The notes: generated by a model from the sequence alone, not told the origin. A stretch of 64,000 nt of DNA from Macrothele yani (GCA_039090855.1 CM077011.1:26999001-27063000), one strand, 5' to 3'; positions 21,095-32,297 are shown, counted from the stretch's first letter. Translations and numbers: made by a program.

Positions 21095-21526
21095 AAGGCT
21101 CTACGAGACGAGACCCGCCACCTTGTATTGTGCCTTCTCTTGTTAACCAACGGGCAAGCGTATTTCACAAATTGCTCGGGCAATTTTGCACATTTTGGAA
21201 CACCGTTTGCGGCTAACGCAAGATATGTGATAAATAAAGAGCTCCCTGGTTTCAGATTTTCATTTTGGACCCTTTAAGTATTTTTTATTAATTAATAAAG
21301 CTATGGAAGACGCCTTGGTACGACTTTCGCTGCAGATAAAAAATGAAGGGAAAGGGTCAATAAAAATTCTGAAACCAGGGAACTCTTTATTTATTATATA
21401 TCTTGCGTTAGCCACAAACGGTATTCCAAAATGTGCAAAATTGCCTGAGCATATTGTGAAATACGCTTGCCCGTTCGTTAACAAGAGAAAGCAACAATAC
21501 AAGATGGCGGGTCTCGTAGAGCCTCA
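21095..21526. mobile_element. Foldback element with ~180-bp arms
   Basis: The arms 21095-21278 and 21349-21526 are long inverted repeats (GGCTCTACGAGAC outward; GTTTGCGGCTAACGCAAGAT, CTCCCTGGTTTCAGA inward) around a ~70-base centre. It is inserted in the satellite. Frames on both strands (for example 21260-21502) are mirror images of each other, so they are not genes. Confidence 0.9.
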
Positions 21527-21970
21527 AGTCAGATACTACTGAATGCGAATAATATTTGTGGTCAATTTCCCTCCGGAAATAATGCAGAAATTCCGAGCTG
21601 AGCTTGGGCCCAAATATTTAATATGTTTTTCTCGATACCGCTGCTTCTAGAAGTCCGATTTAAAAAGTTCTTTTAACACCGGATACTTGTACCTTGTGGA
21701 ACACTTTGCTTGTATTAATGAATGCATCCCTTCTCTTTTTAGTAATGCAGCAGTGACATTCAATGGCGAACTAGCGATCAACAAACGGCCCTGGAAGCTG
21801 ATACTAAAAGGTTTTTGTCGTTTACAGTTCTGGCGCAAGTGGTGTTAGTGCGCATTTCTTTCTTCAGCTGAATATTCGCTTCTAAAAATCGTATTGAAAA
21901 ATTTCTTTCTTTACCGTATGCCATTCGCTACAGTTAAGATGGCGAACATTATCCTCTTAAAGTAATGCAC
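21527..21970 (-). repeat. Diverged CTCF-like satellite, continuation
   Basis: Satellite phrases persist: CTCGATACCGCTGCTTCTAG, AAGTCCGATTTAAAAAG, then CGCTTCTAAAAATCG and AAAGTAATGCA. The stretch between 21720 and 21860 is not recognisable. The GC-rich TIR element begins at 21971. Confidence 0.65.
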
Positions 21971-23080
21971 CCCAGCAAAAACACAAGTGTTGGGAAACTG
22001 CTGACCACCAGCCGGCAGTGATGGGTCACTGCTGGCTGAAATCTGCCGCTCACGGCACGGTAGCGGTCCGTTGGTGGCAGCGCCGTCAGTTGGCAACCTT
22101 TGATGATCCTGCAGCATAGCCGTGAATTGCGGGCCACAAAGGAAGCGCTACTAGTGGCCCATAGCTGGTAACCGATGCAACCCCAACACCAGGTGGAACC
22201 AACGGGACTGAGCATGCGCAGAAGCAACACGTGGTGTCTCTGTCGTGGTACCAGTTAGTTGAAGACGACGCTATCGCCATCGTGTTATTTTAGTGGATGT
22301 TAAGAAAAAAGAGCCATATGTAGAGAGGCGAATTAAGTATCTAATTAAATGCCACGTCGACAAAGATTACCGTCGCCGTCGGAAGAAAAATATATAAATA
22401 ATTATTAATCAACCATAAGAAATAGTCAATTACTCTCGTGTATTTATAAAAACTCATTTCATAGCAAAATTCCTGCACTAACACCCAAAGAATCGAGAAT
22501 ACAGATAGCCATGAAATACACCCTCTCCATTCCCGTGAATAACAAGAAACAACTAAATTTCTGTGTAATCTTTCGTCTTAACATACACTAAACCGCTTCA
22601 AACAAAAGTCATGGAAAAACATTAAAAAAAAGAATTATACGCTTACAAAATTTATAAATTTATAAATCATTTGAAAAAACAAAACCAAAAAAACCAACGT
22701 TATGTGGACATAATGTATTCATACATGAGATGAATTTACAAGACTGGAGGAATTAATTCGCTGCTAAAAATAACGAGAAGTAAAATAAAATATCTTTCCT
22801 CTTTAAAACAAATGTAGCTTCGGACCGCGGAAAGGAAAGATACAACGTTAAAAATGTAACAGAATGTGACATGAACAGATAAATATATTAACTAAACAAT
22901 CGCCTTTCAAGATCATAAGGACAGCACAAAACTTTGGAAAGCGCCTTTAAGTTGGTACACTCGTTGAAAATGAGTAAAATTAAAAAAAAAATCGTTACGT
23001 TGAATAAATAAGTTTATGAATTATATGAAACTTACATTTACGAAAAATACCTCGCGATATTGTAAAATTGTAAAGAGAAC
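21971..23080 (+). mobile_element. GC-rich TIR element, left part (copy 2)
   Basis: It starts CCCAGCAAAAACACAAGTG and matches 41096-42100 over about 1 kb: a GC-rich left section with many CTGCTGGC/GGCCACC words, then an AT-rich section with GTAGCTTCGGACCRCGGAAA-like and AGAATGTGACATGAAC blocks. It lacks the right section present at 42370-42702, so it is truncated. The satellite resumes near 23100. It has no coding capacity that I recognise. Confidence 0.8.
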
Positions 23081-23094
23081 CCTAGTTTCACATC

Positions 23095-23765
23095 GCGCTG
23101 GAAAGAGGCTCCGCTTCCAGAGGGCGTAAGTTCACGATTCCGTTTACAGCAATATCTGAGGGATTAAAAACCCGATTGGAAAACCTCTTTCTTCCGTCAC
23201 ATACTATTGTTTCCCATACCGGTTCCATTGACTTTGAATAGCTTTGATAAATTCAATTTGCGTCAGAACGGATTCAACAGACGTGCCCATTACACCGGAA
23301 AATTCGGTGTCATCTATCTTGTTGATACCTTCTTTCATCTGCGACAGTCGCCTGCCCAGAAATATTTTTCGGGGGTTACAAAATTTATTTTTATGCATTT
23401 AAATGTGTTATGAGTGCATTTACTGACAATATATTTCGAAATATCGAAGGATTCCAAAGTTATTTGGGGGGGGGGTTAACACCCCAACGCCTCTGGCACA
23501 CCACTGATCTGCGAAAATCGTTTTAAGCACAGTTTGTTAATTTTCGTAGCATGCTTTTCAGCGCCACTAGTGGGAAAGAGTAGTTATTTCTATTTCTAGA
23601 TCTTATATCGATTGTAGAAATCCGCTTGATTTTTTTAAATGGTTCCACTCAGTATGAATGATTTTGAAACATATTTTTCGAGTCGAAAAGGATTCAAAAG
23701 ACGCGCTCATTACAACCGAAAAATCGGTGTAATCTTTCATGCTTGTATACTTCCTGCTGAAGTTT
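23095..23765 (-). repeat. CTCF-like satellite, terminal unit copy
   Basis: It contains CCGCTTCCAGAGGGCGTAAG, then GATTCCGTTTACAGCAATAT, TTTGAATAGCTTTGATAAAT and GAAAATTCGGTGTCATC. This is the same block as 3220-3420 reversed and 55330-55530. A second, more diverged block with GCGCCACTAGTGGGAAAG follows at 23560-23760. Confidence 0.85.
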
Positions 23766-25364
23766 AGAAATAGGCTGAAGTCTACAGTATTCTGATTCCC
23801 AGGTTCTGTTTAAACAAGTAAGAGGAGAACTGGTGTGTGGATTTCCAGGTAAATATTTCAACAACAGAAAGGAGAACCAGTGTTTAAGCTAACAATACGC
23901 TTATTCTTAATTAATTACTTGATGTTTAATAAAGGCAATCAAGCAAAGATGTTTTCTCCTCGTAATGAAAAGAAAAGGATCTTTACGGTCGTTCGGCCCT
24001 TGAGTTTTCATATGAGCTGTTGTTCAGCCCCAAAAAGGTCGCTCAACTGCGCATGCTGAAATGCCCCTGAAGTGGGACCCCGGAGGCTTTGTTATGCTAT
24101 GAATGTTGGTAGTCACTACGAAATGCAAGACGTTTCTCTCGTTCTGAGAGAAGACTGTGCTTTAGTGATCGAAACAGATAGGGGCGTACTGATAGTCCCT
24201 GCAATCCACGCGCATGGGAGCGCCTCATGGCTGAGAGGGACTCTTGCCTCAGCATAAATATTTTACAAAATCTTTTGTAGAAACTTCATATGAAACTGGT
24301 TAAAGTAATAGTCAGGAATTTTTTTGACTGCAGCTTTGAATGAAGCATTAGAAAGAAAAGCAATTTCTGTTTGGGTTTTATTTTCGCGCTTTTATTTTGT
24401 AAATACTGGATGGCGGGAAGGCAGCTGTCCCAGAGGACCTAAGGCCCCTTTTCGCAGCCATATACATGCATATTAACAAGAGAATGTGAAAGAAATAAAA
24501 GCTTGAAATGTTTATGCCAGCGAGAATAGGATGTTATTTATTAGGAATGTATGCACATAAGTATGCATCCTTCAGAATGTAATCAACTAACAGGTGTTCT
24601 GCGCGGAGAAGAAGAAACTGATACCTGTGTGATTTTTTTATATATACATATAACAGTGTCAAAGAAACGGAGATCCGTGTAATTTTTTTTTTTTTTTTTT
24701 TGTAAGGTAGTCAAGAGAAAAATGTTCTACTATGTTTAAAACATTTTGGCCTTATTAAGTGAGTTCTTTTTTATATTCAAGCGTAAATAATTTAAGTAAA
24801 TTGACATTTTTGTACCACAATTCTCACTTGTCATTTATTTGTTTACTTATGTTCTGTATTTTCGTATAAATCTAAAAAGGACATTGGACACTGTTACACG
24901 GCAGTTATGCGTTTTGTGTGTTCTTTGTGAGTGTGTGTGTGTGTGATCGGTAAGCACTTTAAAGAGGTTGCTCTTAGGTCTCTAAAAGAATAAAATTTGA
25001 ATGATATGATTAACTTTGGCGTAACTGTTTTGTAGTACTTTCTATTTGTATAAAACAAAGACAATTACTTTAATTGCAATGTGTTCGTTTGTTTTACACC
25101 CAATAAAGTGTAACAATTTTGGTTTTATGAAAAATGCCTATGAGTTCCGAAGAATTTAAATTATTTGTAATTGAAAGCCAATCGATTTTCGCAAAAGGGC
25201 CGTAAAAATATTTTTTTTGCGGGCCCTAGTTTTTCCGGTACTCCACTGAAAACAGATAGCATTTACTCAACGCATTTTAATATTTGCAGCATTATATTAA
25301 TCAAACTGCTTTCCGTAAGTCTAATAAAATATCTATGAGTACAATAGGTTGAAAAGCTCCTTCT
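23766..25364. other. No recognised feature
   Basis: I see no gene. A locally GC-richer part at 24000-24260 holds a 61-codon frame with no motif I know. There is a T-run at 24687-24706 and a short GT run near 24930. Confidence 0.5.
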
Positions 25365-25571
25365 CTGCTTATAAGAAACCCATATAACTTTGGGTCTCCT
25401 AGTTTGGTTCCGCTGTTATGTCCCCATTGTATTCATGAAGTCTTTCGCTACCACATATTATTGATTCACGAAGATTCCTGGACACTCATAATCTGCAACA
25501 ATAAACACACACCATAGATGAATTGACAACTTTATTCCAGAACCGACGTCCCGATTGAAGGTACATCGACA
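25365..25571. repeat. Dispersed repeat, copy 2
   Basis: This is homologous to 14585-14800 (CCTAGTTTGGTTC, GCTGTTATGTCCCC, TACCACATAT, ACAACTTTATT, ACATCGACAT). A Tc1 inserted at TA 25572-25573 cuts its right end. Confidence 0.6.
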
Positions 25572-25573
25572 TA

Positions 25574-26794
25574 CAGGGCTTGGAGAGAATAATGTGAACG
25601 CTACGCTCATAGACACGACTTTTAATGCAGCTGCGTACGTCGCAATACGCAAAGGTATCCACCACCTTTTGGTTGTAAGAGCTTTGTTTAGAACCTCAAA
25701 GTCCTGTTTAAGTGTATTTAAAGTCTCTTCTTGCAAAATTTCTTTGAGGGTGACGACAAAATGAGTGACCTGACGGACTTCGAAAGAGCGCTAATTGTTG
25801 GTGCCTCCGTGAGAACAGTCGCCAGGGTGGGGGTATTGAGAGTTACTGTGTCTAACGTCATGACAGCATACCGTGCACGCGGCAAAACCTCGTCTGCGAA
25901 ACAAGAGCGGCCGAAAAACGACTCTGACTAATAGAGACAGGAGAGCATTAAAGAGGATTTGCTACCCGTAATAAGAAGCGCCGAAAATCAGTGAGGAGCT
26001 CAATCTGCATCTCCAGACCCCAGTGTCAACGAAAAGAGTGCGCAGGGAACTGCATGAACAAGATATTCATGGCGAAGCTGCTATTGCAAAACCTCTGATG
26101 GCCCGGATGAATGGGCAACGGCAACAGCAGTGGTACCAGGAGCATACAATGTGGACTACTTATGCATGGAAACGTGTAATGTGATTGGATGAATCCACAT
26201 TCACACTATTCCCCACCACAGGACGTGTTTACTAGTGAAGAACCCCATCAGAAGCGTACAACTGAGGCTGTCTGCTGCTAACAGTGCAGCATGGTTGTGG
26301 TTCTGGCATACTCTGGGCAGTCATATCATGGTTTTAAGCATGCCCGCTGACCACCTTGAAAGGGAGGATGACCGGCTGGTCATATGAAACCATTTTGACC
26401 GATCAAGTCCATCCAATGGCTCAGGCATTGTTTCCTGCAGGGAATGACATCTATCAAGATGATAACGCCCCAAATAACAGAGCTCAGAAAGTCCAGTCAT
26501 GATATGAGGAACATCAGAACGAACTTGCACAGCTTCCTTGGCCTCCAGAATCACCAGACGTAAACATCATCGAGCCACTGCGTTGGGAAACAGAGTAAGA
26601 TCCCGTTATCCTCCTCTTGCAAGGACGTGGAGCAGTTTCTGCATGAAGAATGGTGTAATATCACACTAACCACCATTCGGGATTTGTATGCGTCCATTCC
26701 AAGGAGGTTTCAGGCTCATTTGAATGCCACACCCTATCTGGTACGTAAAACCTTCTTTTCCTATGTGTTCACGTTATTCTGTACAACACCTGTG
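25574..26794 (+). mobile_element. Tc1 element (DD36E-type), complete length
   Basis: The left end CAGGGCTTGGAGAGAATAAT and the reversed right end CACAGGTGTTGTACAGAATA share an AGAATAAYGTGAAC core. TA is at 25572-25573 and 26795-26796. The length is 1221 bp. It is the same family as the palindromic element at 7018-8571. Confidence 0.9.
25761..26744 (+). pseudogene. Tc1 transposase (DD36E-type spacing), broken
   Basis: It starts MSDLTDFERALIVGASVRTV; the helix-turn-helix part is shortened (TVSNVMTAYRARGKTSSAKQ). A frameshift near 25915 is followed by a readable RPKTTLTNRDRRALKRI. The rest gives TPVSTKRVRRELHEQDIHGE, then LDESTFTLFPTTGRVY (first Asp), QDDNAPNNRAQKVQS (second) and LPWPPESPDVNIIEPL (Glu), with 36 residues between the second Asp and Glu. 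Stops interrupt WKRVM, RVY, AYN, WF and VQS. It is inactive. Compared with the palindromic copy it retains the N-terminus. Confidence 0.88.
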
Positions 26795-26799
26795 TATAT

Positions 26800-27925
26800 A
26801 TAAGAACAATCAGCACAATATTATAATAAGAGCCCTTACATTGCTGATTTTAGAAAGAGGAGTTAGTGTTGCAAGAGGAAACACAGTATTCATGTCCTAT
26901 TCGGGATTCCAACCTTCAGTCTGGACCACAAGTCTTTAGCGCCGAACGCGTTGTTGCGCCTGTACCCTTATAAAACATTTGATAGCGTGTGGTAGATGAT
27001 AAACGAAAACACTGCGCTACTACGCACTAAAAGTTTAGTTTACATCTTTGTAAGATCTCTCCTTTTCTTCATTAAATCGACGCGCATGCCTACTTTTGTT
27101 CGTTTTTAAGAACGATTTCTTCCGGCCTCAGGTTTGCGCAAAAAAGCAGAGCTTTTTCGGTCATTGCACAAGCACAATTTCTAACACATCTTTTTTGTTT
27201 TAAGTAGCGTTGCTGCTGTGAACCTCGTTATCTTTTTTCTTTTTCTTTTTCCTCCTCTCTTATATCTGGTTTAATGCTAAAACAATTAGTTTTGCTCCGA
27301 GACAGGGTTACAAATGGCTTATCGCTCTTTGTGTGATACAGGCCACATTGCGGATCCGTGACAGATCTGAAACACAAGAATACCAACCGAGAGGAAATCA
27401 GAATTTAAAACTACAATAAAAAAAAAAAAAAAAAAAGCAAAATGTCAAGTTCGTTGCTTCGGGAAAATATTTTCTTTTGTCTGCCGGTGGAACTATCCTC
27501 AAGTCACAAACTGATAATTCCAAGTGTTGCGTGTCGACTGCTGCGCTGTTGCCATTCTGCTCCACGAAAACCAGATGAAAAAAAAAAAAAACAGCGTTAA
27601 TGATTCCCGGTTACGGTTTGTCTCGTTCGGCTATGGATGCGGGCACGTGTCATCGTCTCATAGAAGCAGCGAGATTCTTAATCACATCTTAATTGCCTCA
27701 CAATGCCGTCGAATTCACAAGCAAGGTGAGCATACAAAAGACATGCGGCATTCCAGGTATTTCTTTAGTCTCGAATTCCATTCCTTCGTAATTTTTAGTT
27801 TTTATTTTTTCCGTGCTATTTCTTTCCTGTTGACTTCTTATCCGCATTTGCTCAGCATCTTATTGGTCAGATTCAACTTCAGTTCCTGAGAGGCATTGTG
27901 ACATGCAAATATTTTCTCTCTCCTC
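26800..27925. other. No recognised feature
   Basis: AT-rich sequence with A-runs at 27417-27436 and 27578-27590. The 121-codon frame at 27524-27889 has no recognisable domain, and its C-terminal part is low complexity. Confidence 0.5.
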
Positions 27926-27926
27926 A

Positions 27927-28148
27927 TTTTTTTTTTTTTGATTGGAGGTTTAACGACCGCCGTGAGCAACTCAATGGGCTATAAGCAGTCGCCCGTCCCT
28001 AATTTAGGGTCACTGGTTCTAGGGAAGGGAGAGAGCCAGTGCCGTAAGACAAACACAACATCCATGCCTGACCGGGATTTGAACCCTGACCCCTTACGGA
28101 CGAATGATCAGAGGCCAACACCTTAGACCACTGCGCCACCGGGGCGGC
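27927..28148 (-). mobile_element. tRNA-derived SINE, family 1
   Basis: A full-length copy in reverse: T-run, GATTGGAGGTTTAACGACC, body, then head ending GCGCCACCGGGGCGGC. The B-box region (GGGATTTGAACCC reversed) has one change. Confidence 0.93.
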
Positions 28149-28229
28149 CCCCAAAGTTTCGATAATCATACTAAAGAGAAAAAAAACAATAACCTGAGGG
28201 GCATTTTATTTTCTTTATTTTTCTTTTTC

Positions 28230-28442
28230 TTTTTTTTTTTTTTTTTTTTTTTTTGATTGAAGGTTTAACGACAACCATGAGCAACTCAACGGACTATAGG
28301 CAGTCGCCGTCCCTAATTTAGGGCCACGGGTTCGTGGGAAAGGAGAGAGCCAGTGCCGTAAGACGAACATAACATCCATGTTTCACGGGATTCGAACCCG
28401 AACACTTCTCAGACGGAAGGTCATAAGCCATCGTTTAGACCA
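28230..28442 (-). mobile_element. tRNA-derived SINE, family 1, diverged, head truncated
   Basis: It has a T-run to 28254, then GATTGAAGGTTTAACGAC, CCCTAATTTAGGGCCAC and GGGATTCGAACCC. It ends at GTTTAGACC without the first ~20 bases of the head. Confidence 0.9.
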
Positions 28443-28552
28443 TTAATATTGAACGATAACAGTCGCAAAATTACCTCTGAAGATAACAGTGGCCCACGTC
28501 ATCTGACCATGATAAAAGTCAGCACTTTACGCAGCTGTGAAGATCAATAACA

Positions 28553-28763
28553 GTCGCTCCGGTATCCAAGTGGTAAAAGCTAATGGCTTCTAATCATTCG
28601 TCCGAGATGGGTCCGGGTTCAAATCCCGGTGAGACACGGGTGTTTTGTTTGTCATTCGGCACTGGCCATTTTCCTTTCCTGGAACCAGTGGCCCTAAATT
28701 AAGGACAGTCGGCTCCATAATGCATCGAGTTACTCACGGTGGTCGTTAAACCCCCAAGCAAAA
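28553..28763 (+). mobile_element. tRNA-derived SINE, family 1, diverged
   Basis: The head is CGCTCCGGTATCCAAGTGG, with B box GGGTTCAAATCCC. The body has TGTTTTGTTTGTC and GGCCCTAAATTAAGGAC, and it ends AAACCCCCAAGC with no long A tail. The Tigger MITE begins immediately after it. Confidence 0.88.
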
Positions 28764-28765
28764 TA

Positions 28766-29501
28766 CTGGTAGATCTCGGTATACGCGATAGATACGTTCC
28801 GCGAAATCGCCGTGTGTACCGAATTCGCGTAAAACGGGAGGCATTTTATACGAACAATATAGGGTTAGGCTCCCACTTATTCACAAATTCAGTCTAAAAT
28901 AATTGGGTTAAATAGCATTTAGATTACAAGCAAACAGTATTATCTTTCTAAAACTTAATTTTAATGCAGAAAATAAAAATATAATACGCTTAGCATCTTC
29001 TCCATTCTTTCCGTCGCCTCCGAGCGAGATTTGGTCACTCTAGTTACACTCAAGTTGGTTGATGATCGATCAATTTTTCGAATTGATTGCGCATTGCCAC
29101 GAATAGTTCTCACAGTAGATTCACTAAGTCCCAAAGCACGCTGAAGGTCAACAATACGCTCACCTTTCTCACAGCGACCCAGAACTTCTAACATTATTTC
29201 TAACGAATACGACCTTCGTGCACGCTTCTTCCCCTCGAAAGACGCACTCTTTCCTTTTGCCTGACTTCGTAGGTCCTTTCACACGCAGCTTTACAGCTCT
29301 ACTGATCTGATCTGAGCGAGCACTCACGTCTTGACTAAAACATCGAAAGATGTGTTTCAAGATGCGCTTCAAGATGCGCTTCAAGATGCGCAAACCCATT
29401 ATTGTAACTATTGTTTCCTCGTAGTGATAACAGATGGCACCACTGAAGCGCGTAAATCCGAAAACGCGGATAACGAAACCGCGTATACCGAGATCTACCT
29501 G
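28766..29501 (-). mobile_element. Tigger/pogo-type non-autonomous element
   Basis: The left end CTGGTAGATCTCGGTATACG and the reversed right end CAGGTAGATCTCGGTATACG are almost identical. TA lies at 28764-28765 and 29502-29503. The 736-bp element retains only an N-terminal transposase fragment. The ends resemble the CAGG...CGG-type termini of Tigger/pogo elements (established family knowledge, matched by eye). Confidence 0.87.
28961..29260 (-). pseudogene. Tigger/jerky-like transposase N-terminus fragment
   Basis: The readable frame begins KKRARRSYSLEIMLEVLGRC upstream of the first Met (29194). It continues EKGERIVDLQRALGLSESTV, RTIRGNAQSIRKID and VTKSRSEATERMEKMLSVL. This is the Psq/CENP-B-type helix-turn-helix of Tigger and jerky transposases, which binds the element ends. 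The catalytic domain is absent because the element is internally deleted, so it could at most be a DNA-binding remnant. The frame ends at 28961 after unrelated residues. No promoter or intron is evident. Confidence 0.85.
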
Positions 29502-29605
29502 TAACAATATTTCTGAACGAAAAATAATAATAGCAAAATCCTAAATTATAGAGAAATCCTTTATACGGATTCCTTTATATTTATATGTATATATATTAGA
29601 GATTT

Positions 29606-29830
29606 GCCGCCCCTGTGGCGCAGTGGTCTAAGCGATGGCCTCTGATCATTTGTCCGAAAGGGGTCCGGGTTCGAATCCCGGTCAGGCATGGATGTTGTGT
29701 TTGTCTTACGGCACTGGCTCTCTCCCTTCCCTGGAACCAGTGACCTTAAATTAGTGACGGGCGACTGCTTATAGCCCATTGAGTTGCTCACGGTGGTCGT
29801 TAAACCTCCAATCAAAAAAAAAAAAAAAAA
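29606..29830 (+). mobile_element. tRNA-derived SINE, family 1, with 13-bp TSD
   Basis: A full-length copy. ATATTAGAGATTT (29593-29605) and ATATTGGAGATTT (29830-29842) flank it with one difference. The target is the end of another SINE in reverse orientation (29833-30016). Confidence 0.94.
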
Positions 29831-29832
29831 TA

Positions 29833-30016
29833 TTGGAGATTTAGTGACAACCGTGAGAGTCGCCCGTCCCTAATTTAGGGCGACTAGTTCCAGGGAAGGG
29901 CGATAGCCAGTGCCGTAAGACAAACACAGCATCCATGCCTCACCGGGATTCGAACCCTGACCCATCTCGGACGAATGATCAGAAGCCACCGCTTAGACTA
30001 CTGCGCCACCAGGGCA
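29833..30016 (-). mobile_element. tRNA-derived SINE, family 1, partial
   Basis: It begins ATTGGAGATTTAGTGACAAC (the 3' end reversed, without its poly-T) and runs to TGCGCCACCAGGGCAGC. About 17 bases of the GAGCAACTCAATGGGCTATA region are missing. The SINE at 29606-29830 is inserted at its tail. Confidence 0.88.
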
Positions 30017-30088
30017 GCTTATAAAGATTCAACGTCATGTTAAACTAATCAGAACTATAAAAAAAATATAATGAAAATCTCTGAATTA

Positions 30089-30220
30089 GACAACCGCAGA
30101 TGGCCTTGTGGTTAGCACATCCGCTTAGAGTCTCAGGTTCGATCCCAGGTAAATTGTGATCTGTTGAACCGCGAAATATTCACCAAGCGTCGGATGGACA
30201 CGTTAAGTCGTCAGACCTCT
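30089..30220 (+). mobile_element. tRNA-derived SINE, family 2, 5' part
   Basis: The head is ACCGCAGATGGCCTTGTGG, B box CAGGTTCGATCCCAGG, then AAGCGTCGGATGGACACGTT and AAGTCGTCAGACC. It stops where a family 1 SINE starts. Confidence 0.85.
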
Positions 30221-30223
30221 GGT

Positions 30224-30444
30224 CCGCCCCAATAACGCAATGGTGTGAGCCGTAGCTTCTGGTCATTCCTCCAAGCTGGGTCAGGGTTCGAATTCTGGTG
30301 AGGCATGGATGTTGTCTTTATCTTACGGCACTGGCTCTCTCTCTCCCTTCCCTGGAACCAGTGTCTCTAGATTAGGGACAGGCGACTGCTTATAGCTCAT
30401 CGAATTGCTCACGGTGGTCGTTAAACCTTCAATAAAAAAAAATA
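30224..30444 (+). mobile_element. tRNA-derived SINE, family 1, diverged
   Basis: CCGCCCCAATAACGCAATGG starts the head; the B box is GGGTTCGAATTCTGG; the tail is AATAAAAAAAAATAA. It directly follows a family 2 SINE. Confidence 0.9.
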
Positions 30445-30479
30445 ACCCAGGACACGAAATTGGGCGAGAAAGCAAATTT

Positions 30480-30654
30480 GGCTCCCCGGTGGCGCAGTGG
30501 TCTAAGCGATGTCATCTGATCATTCGTCGAATCCCGGTGAGGCATGGGTGTTGTATTTGTCTTACGGCACTAGTTCTCTCCCTTCCCTGGAACCAGTGTC
30601 TCTAAATTAGGGACAGGCGACTGCTTATAGTTCATCGAGTTGCTCACGGTGGTC
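30480..30654 (+). mobile_element. SINE family 1, tandem unit 1 (deleted)
   Basis: The head is GCTCCCCGGTGGCGCAGTGG. A ~15-base deletion removes the segment before the B box, and the 3' end stops at GCTCACGGTGGTC. GAAATTGGGCGAGAAAG precedes it, as it does the next two units. Confidence 0.9.
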
Positions 30655-30686
30655 AGGAAAAGAAATTAGGCGAGAAAGTAAATTTT

Positions 30687-30912
30687 GCCGCCCCGGTGGC
30701 GCAGTGGTCTAAGCGATGGCATCTGATCATTCGTCCGAAAGGGTTCCGGGTTCGAATCCTGGTGAGTCATGGATGTTGTGTTTATCTTACGGCATTGGCT
30801 CTCTCTCCCTTCCCTGGTATCAGTGTCACTAAATTAGGGACAGGCGACTGCTTATAGCTCATCGAGTTGCTCACGGTGGTCGTTAAACCTTCAACAAAAA
30901 AAAAAAAAAAAA
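30687..30912 (+). mobile_element. SINE family 1, tandem unit 2
   Basis: A full-length copy ending in a 16-17 base A-run. The upstream spacer GAAATTAGGCGAGAAAGTAA is shared with units 1 and 3, indicating local duplication rather than separate insertion. Confidence 0.93.
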
Positions 30913-30947
30913 CCCAGGACACGAAATTGGGCGAGAAACCAAATTTT

Positions 30948-31157
30948 GCCGCCCCGGTGGCGCAGTGGTCTAAGCGGTGGCATCTGATCTTTCGTCCGGA
31001 AGCGGTCCAGGTTCGAATCCCGGTGAGGCATGGGTGTTGTGTTTGTCTTACGGTGCTGGCTCTCTCCCTTCCCTGGAGCCCTAAATTAGGGATGGGTGAC
31101 TGCTTATAGCCCATTCAGTTGCTCACGGTGGTCTTTAAACCTTCAATAAAAAAAAAA
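30948..31157 (+). mobile_element. SINE family 1, tandem unit 3
   Basis: A nearly full-length copy with a deletion of part of the CCAGTGACC block; it ends AATAAAAAAAAAATAC. The upstream spacer is ACGAAATTGGGCGAGAAACC. Confidence 0.93.
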
Positions 31158-31247
31158 TACCTATGGTACTGTCTCTCTCTTGATTTTAAAACGTAAGAGC
31201 GTCTGTTACTTTCTCCATGCGTTTCTTTCTCTCAACTCCTGGTGGTG

Positions 31248-31469
31248 GCCGCCCCGGTGGCGCAGTGGTCTAAGCGATGGCCTCTGATCATTCGTCCGAA
31301 CGGGGTCCGCGTTCGAATCCCGGTGAGGCATGGATATTGTGTTTGTCTTACGGCACTGGCTCTCTCCCTTCCCTGGAACCAGTGACCCTAAATTAGGGAC
31401 GGGCGACTACTTATAGCCCATTGAGTTGCTCACGGTGGTCGTTACACCTGCAATCAAAAAAAAAAAAAA
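31248..31469 (+). mobile_element. tRNA-derived SINE, family 1, with TSD
   Basis: A full-length copy. ACTCCTGGTG (31235-31244) is repeated after the A-run at 31470-31479, with GTG between the first repeat and the head. Confidence 0.93.
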
Positions 31470-31554
31470 ACTCCTGGTGAGTACATAAAACGTCACGTGA
31501 CGTCAGTCACATCAGCGACGCTCAATAACAGTTTGGCACTCATGTTTCGCGCGT

Positions 31555-31612
<58 letters not shown>

Positions 31613-31624
31613 CCCTCTCTCTCG
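31555..31624 (+). repeat. (CT)n microsatellite
   Basis: An almost pure CT/TC run of about 50 bases, followed by an interrupted TCTTTCTCTCCCCTCTCTCTC part. Confidence 0.98.
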
Positions 31625-32297
31625 AAAAACTTCCCTATCATGAGCCCTTAGGTTTCACCTAATGACACACCGTTTCTAACACTCCACTCAGTCTAGAAAG
31701 CTGGTAAGCCGTAGGTTGTTGCATCTAAATATTCTCTGTGGGTGTAAATCCTACGTGAATGATCGTTGACTCAGACGTGACCAAATACTGTATGACCCGT
31801 GAGGATGTTTTTAGTTGGAGCTTTTCTCCTCGCCTTAAAAGAACACCTGGAAAGACACCACCATGTGTATCACTGAGTGGTCAGAGGCGCGGGTTTTTGG
31901 TTACTTGCTCGAGCGGGTATCTGTCTCTAGTAGCAGCAAAAAACATGGGAGGCACGTTTATCATACTGCACCCCTTGTGTTCCTTCAGAATTGGTTCTTC
32001 AGCATGAAACAGCATGCACACATGAAAATTCCCAGGACGTACACTAGTATTTTCTGCACAGACGTGCCACTGAATTAGAAACCTTTATGTAGATGCGCGT
32101 AAACGTCACTTACGCAGCGTATATGCAAAACACGTCGGTATATGAGTCTAAAACTGATCTAGGCAACTATACAAGACTACTGCTCGTAACAAAGGATCTT
32201 CCGGAAGTTCCATAAAGAGTTTATTGTGGGTGCTCGAGTGGCTGGACCGACGATTTTGAAAACAACAGAGCTAACTGGTTACTCAAAAGGTGAGATG
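31625..32297. other. No recognised feature
   Basis: I see no named gene or repeat. The two overlapping frames (31759-32007, 31863-32078) show no motif. Confidence 0.5.

Noticed and set aside
24072..24257. Possible host exon in a GC-richer patch
   Set aside because: A 61-codon frame with no splice-site pattern or domain that I can defend; too weak to annotate as a gene.
31555..31624. GAGA-factor or other regulatory element in the CT run
   Set aside because: A plain microsatellite explains it; nothing nearby supports a promoter.
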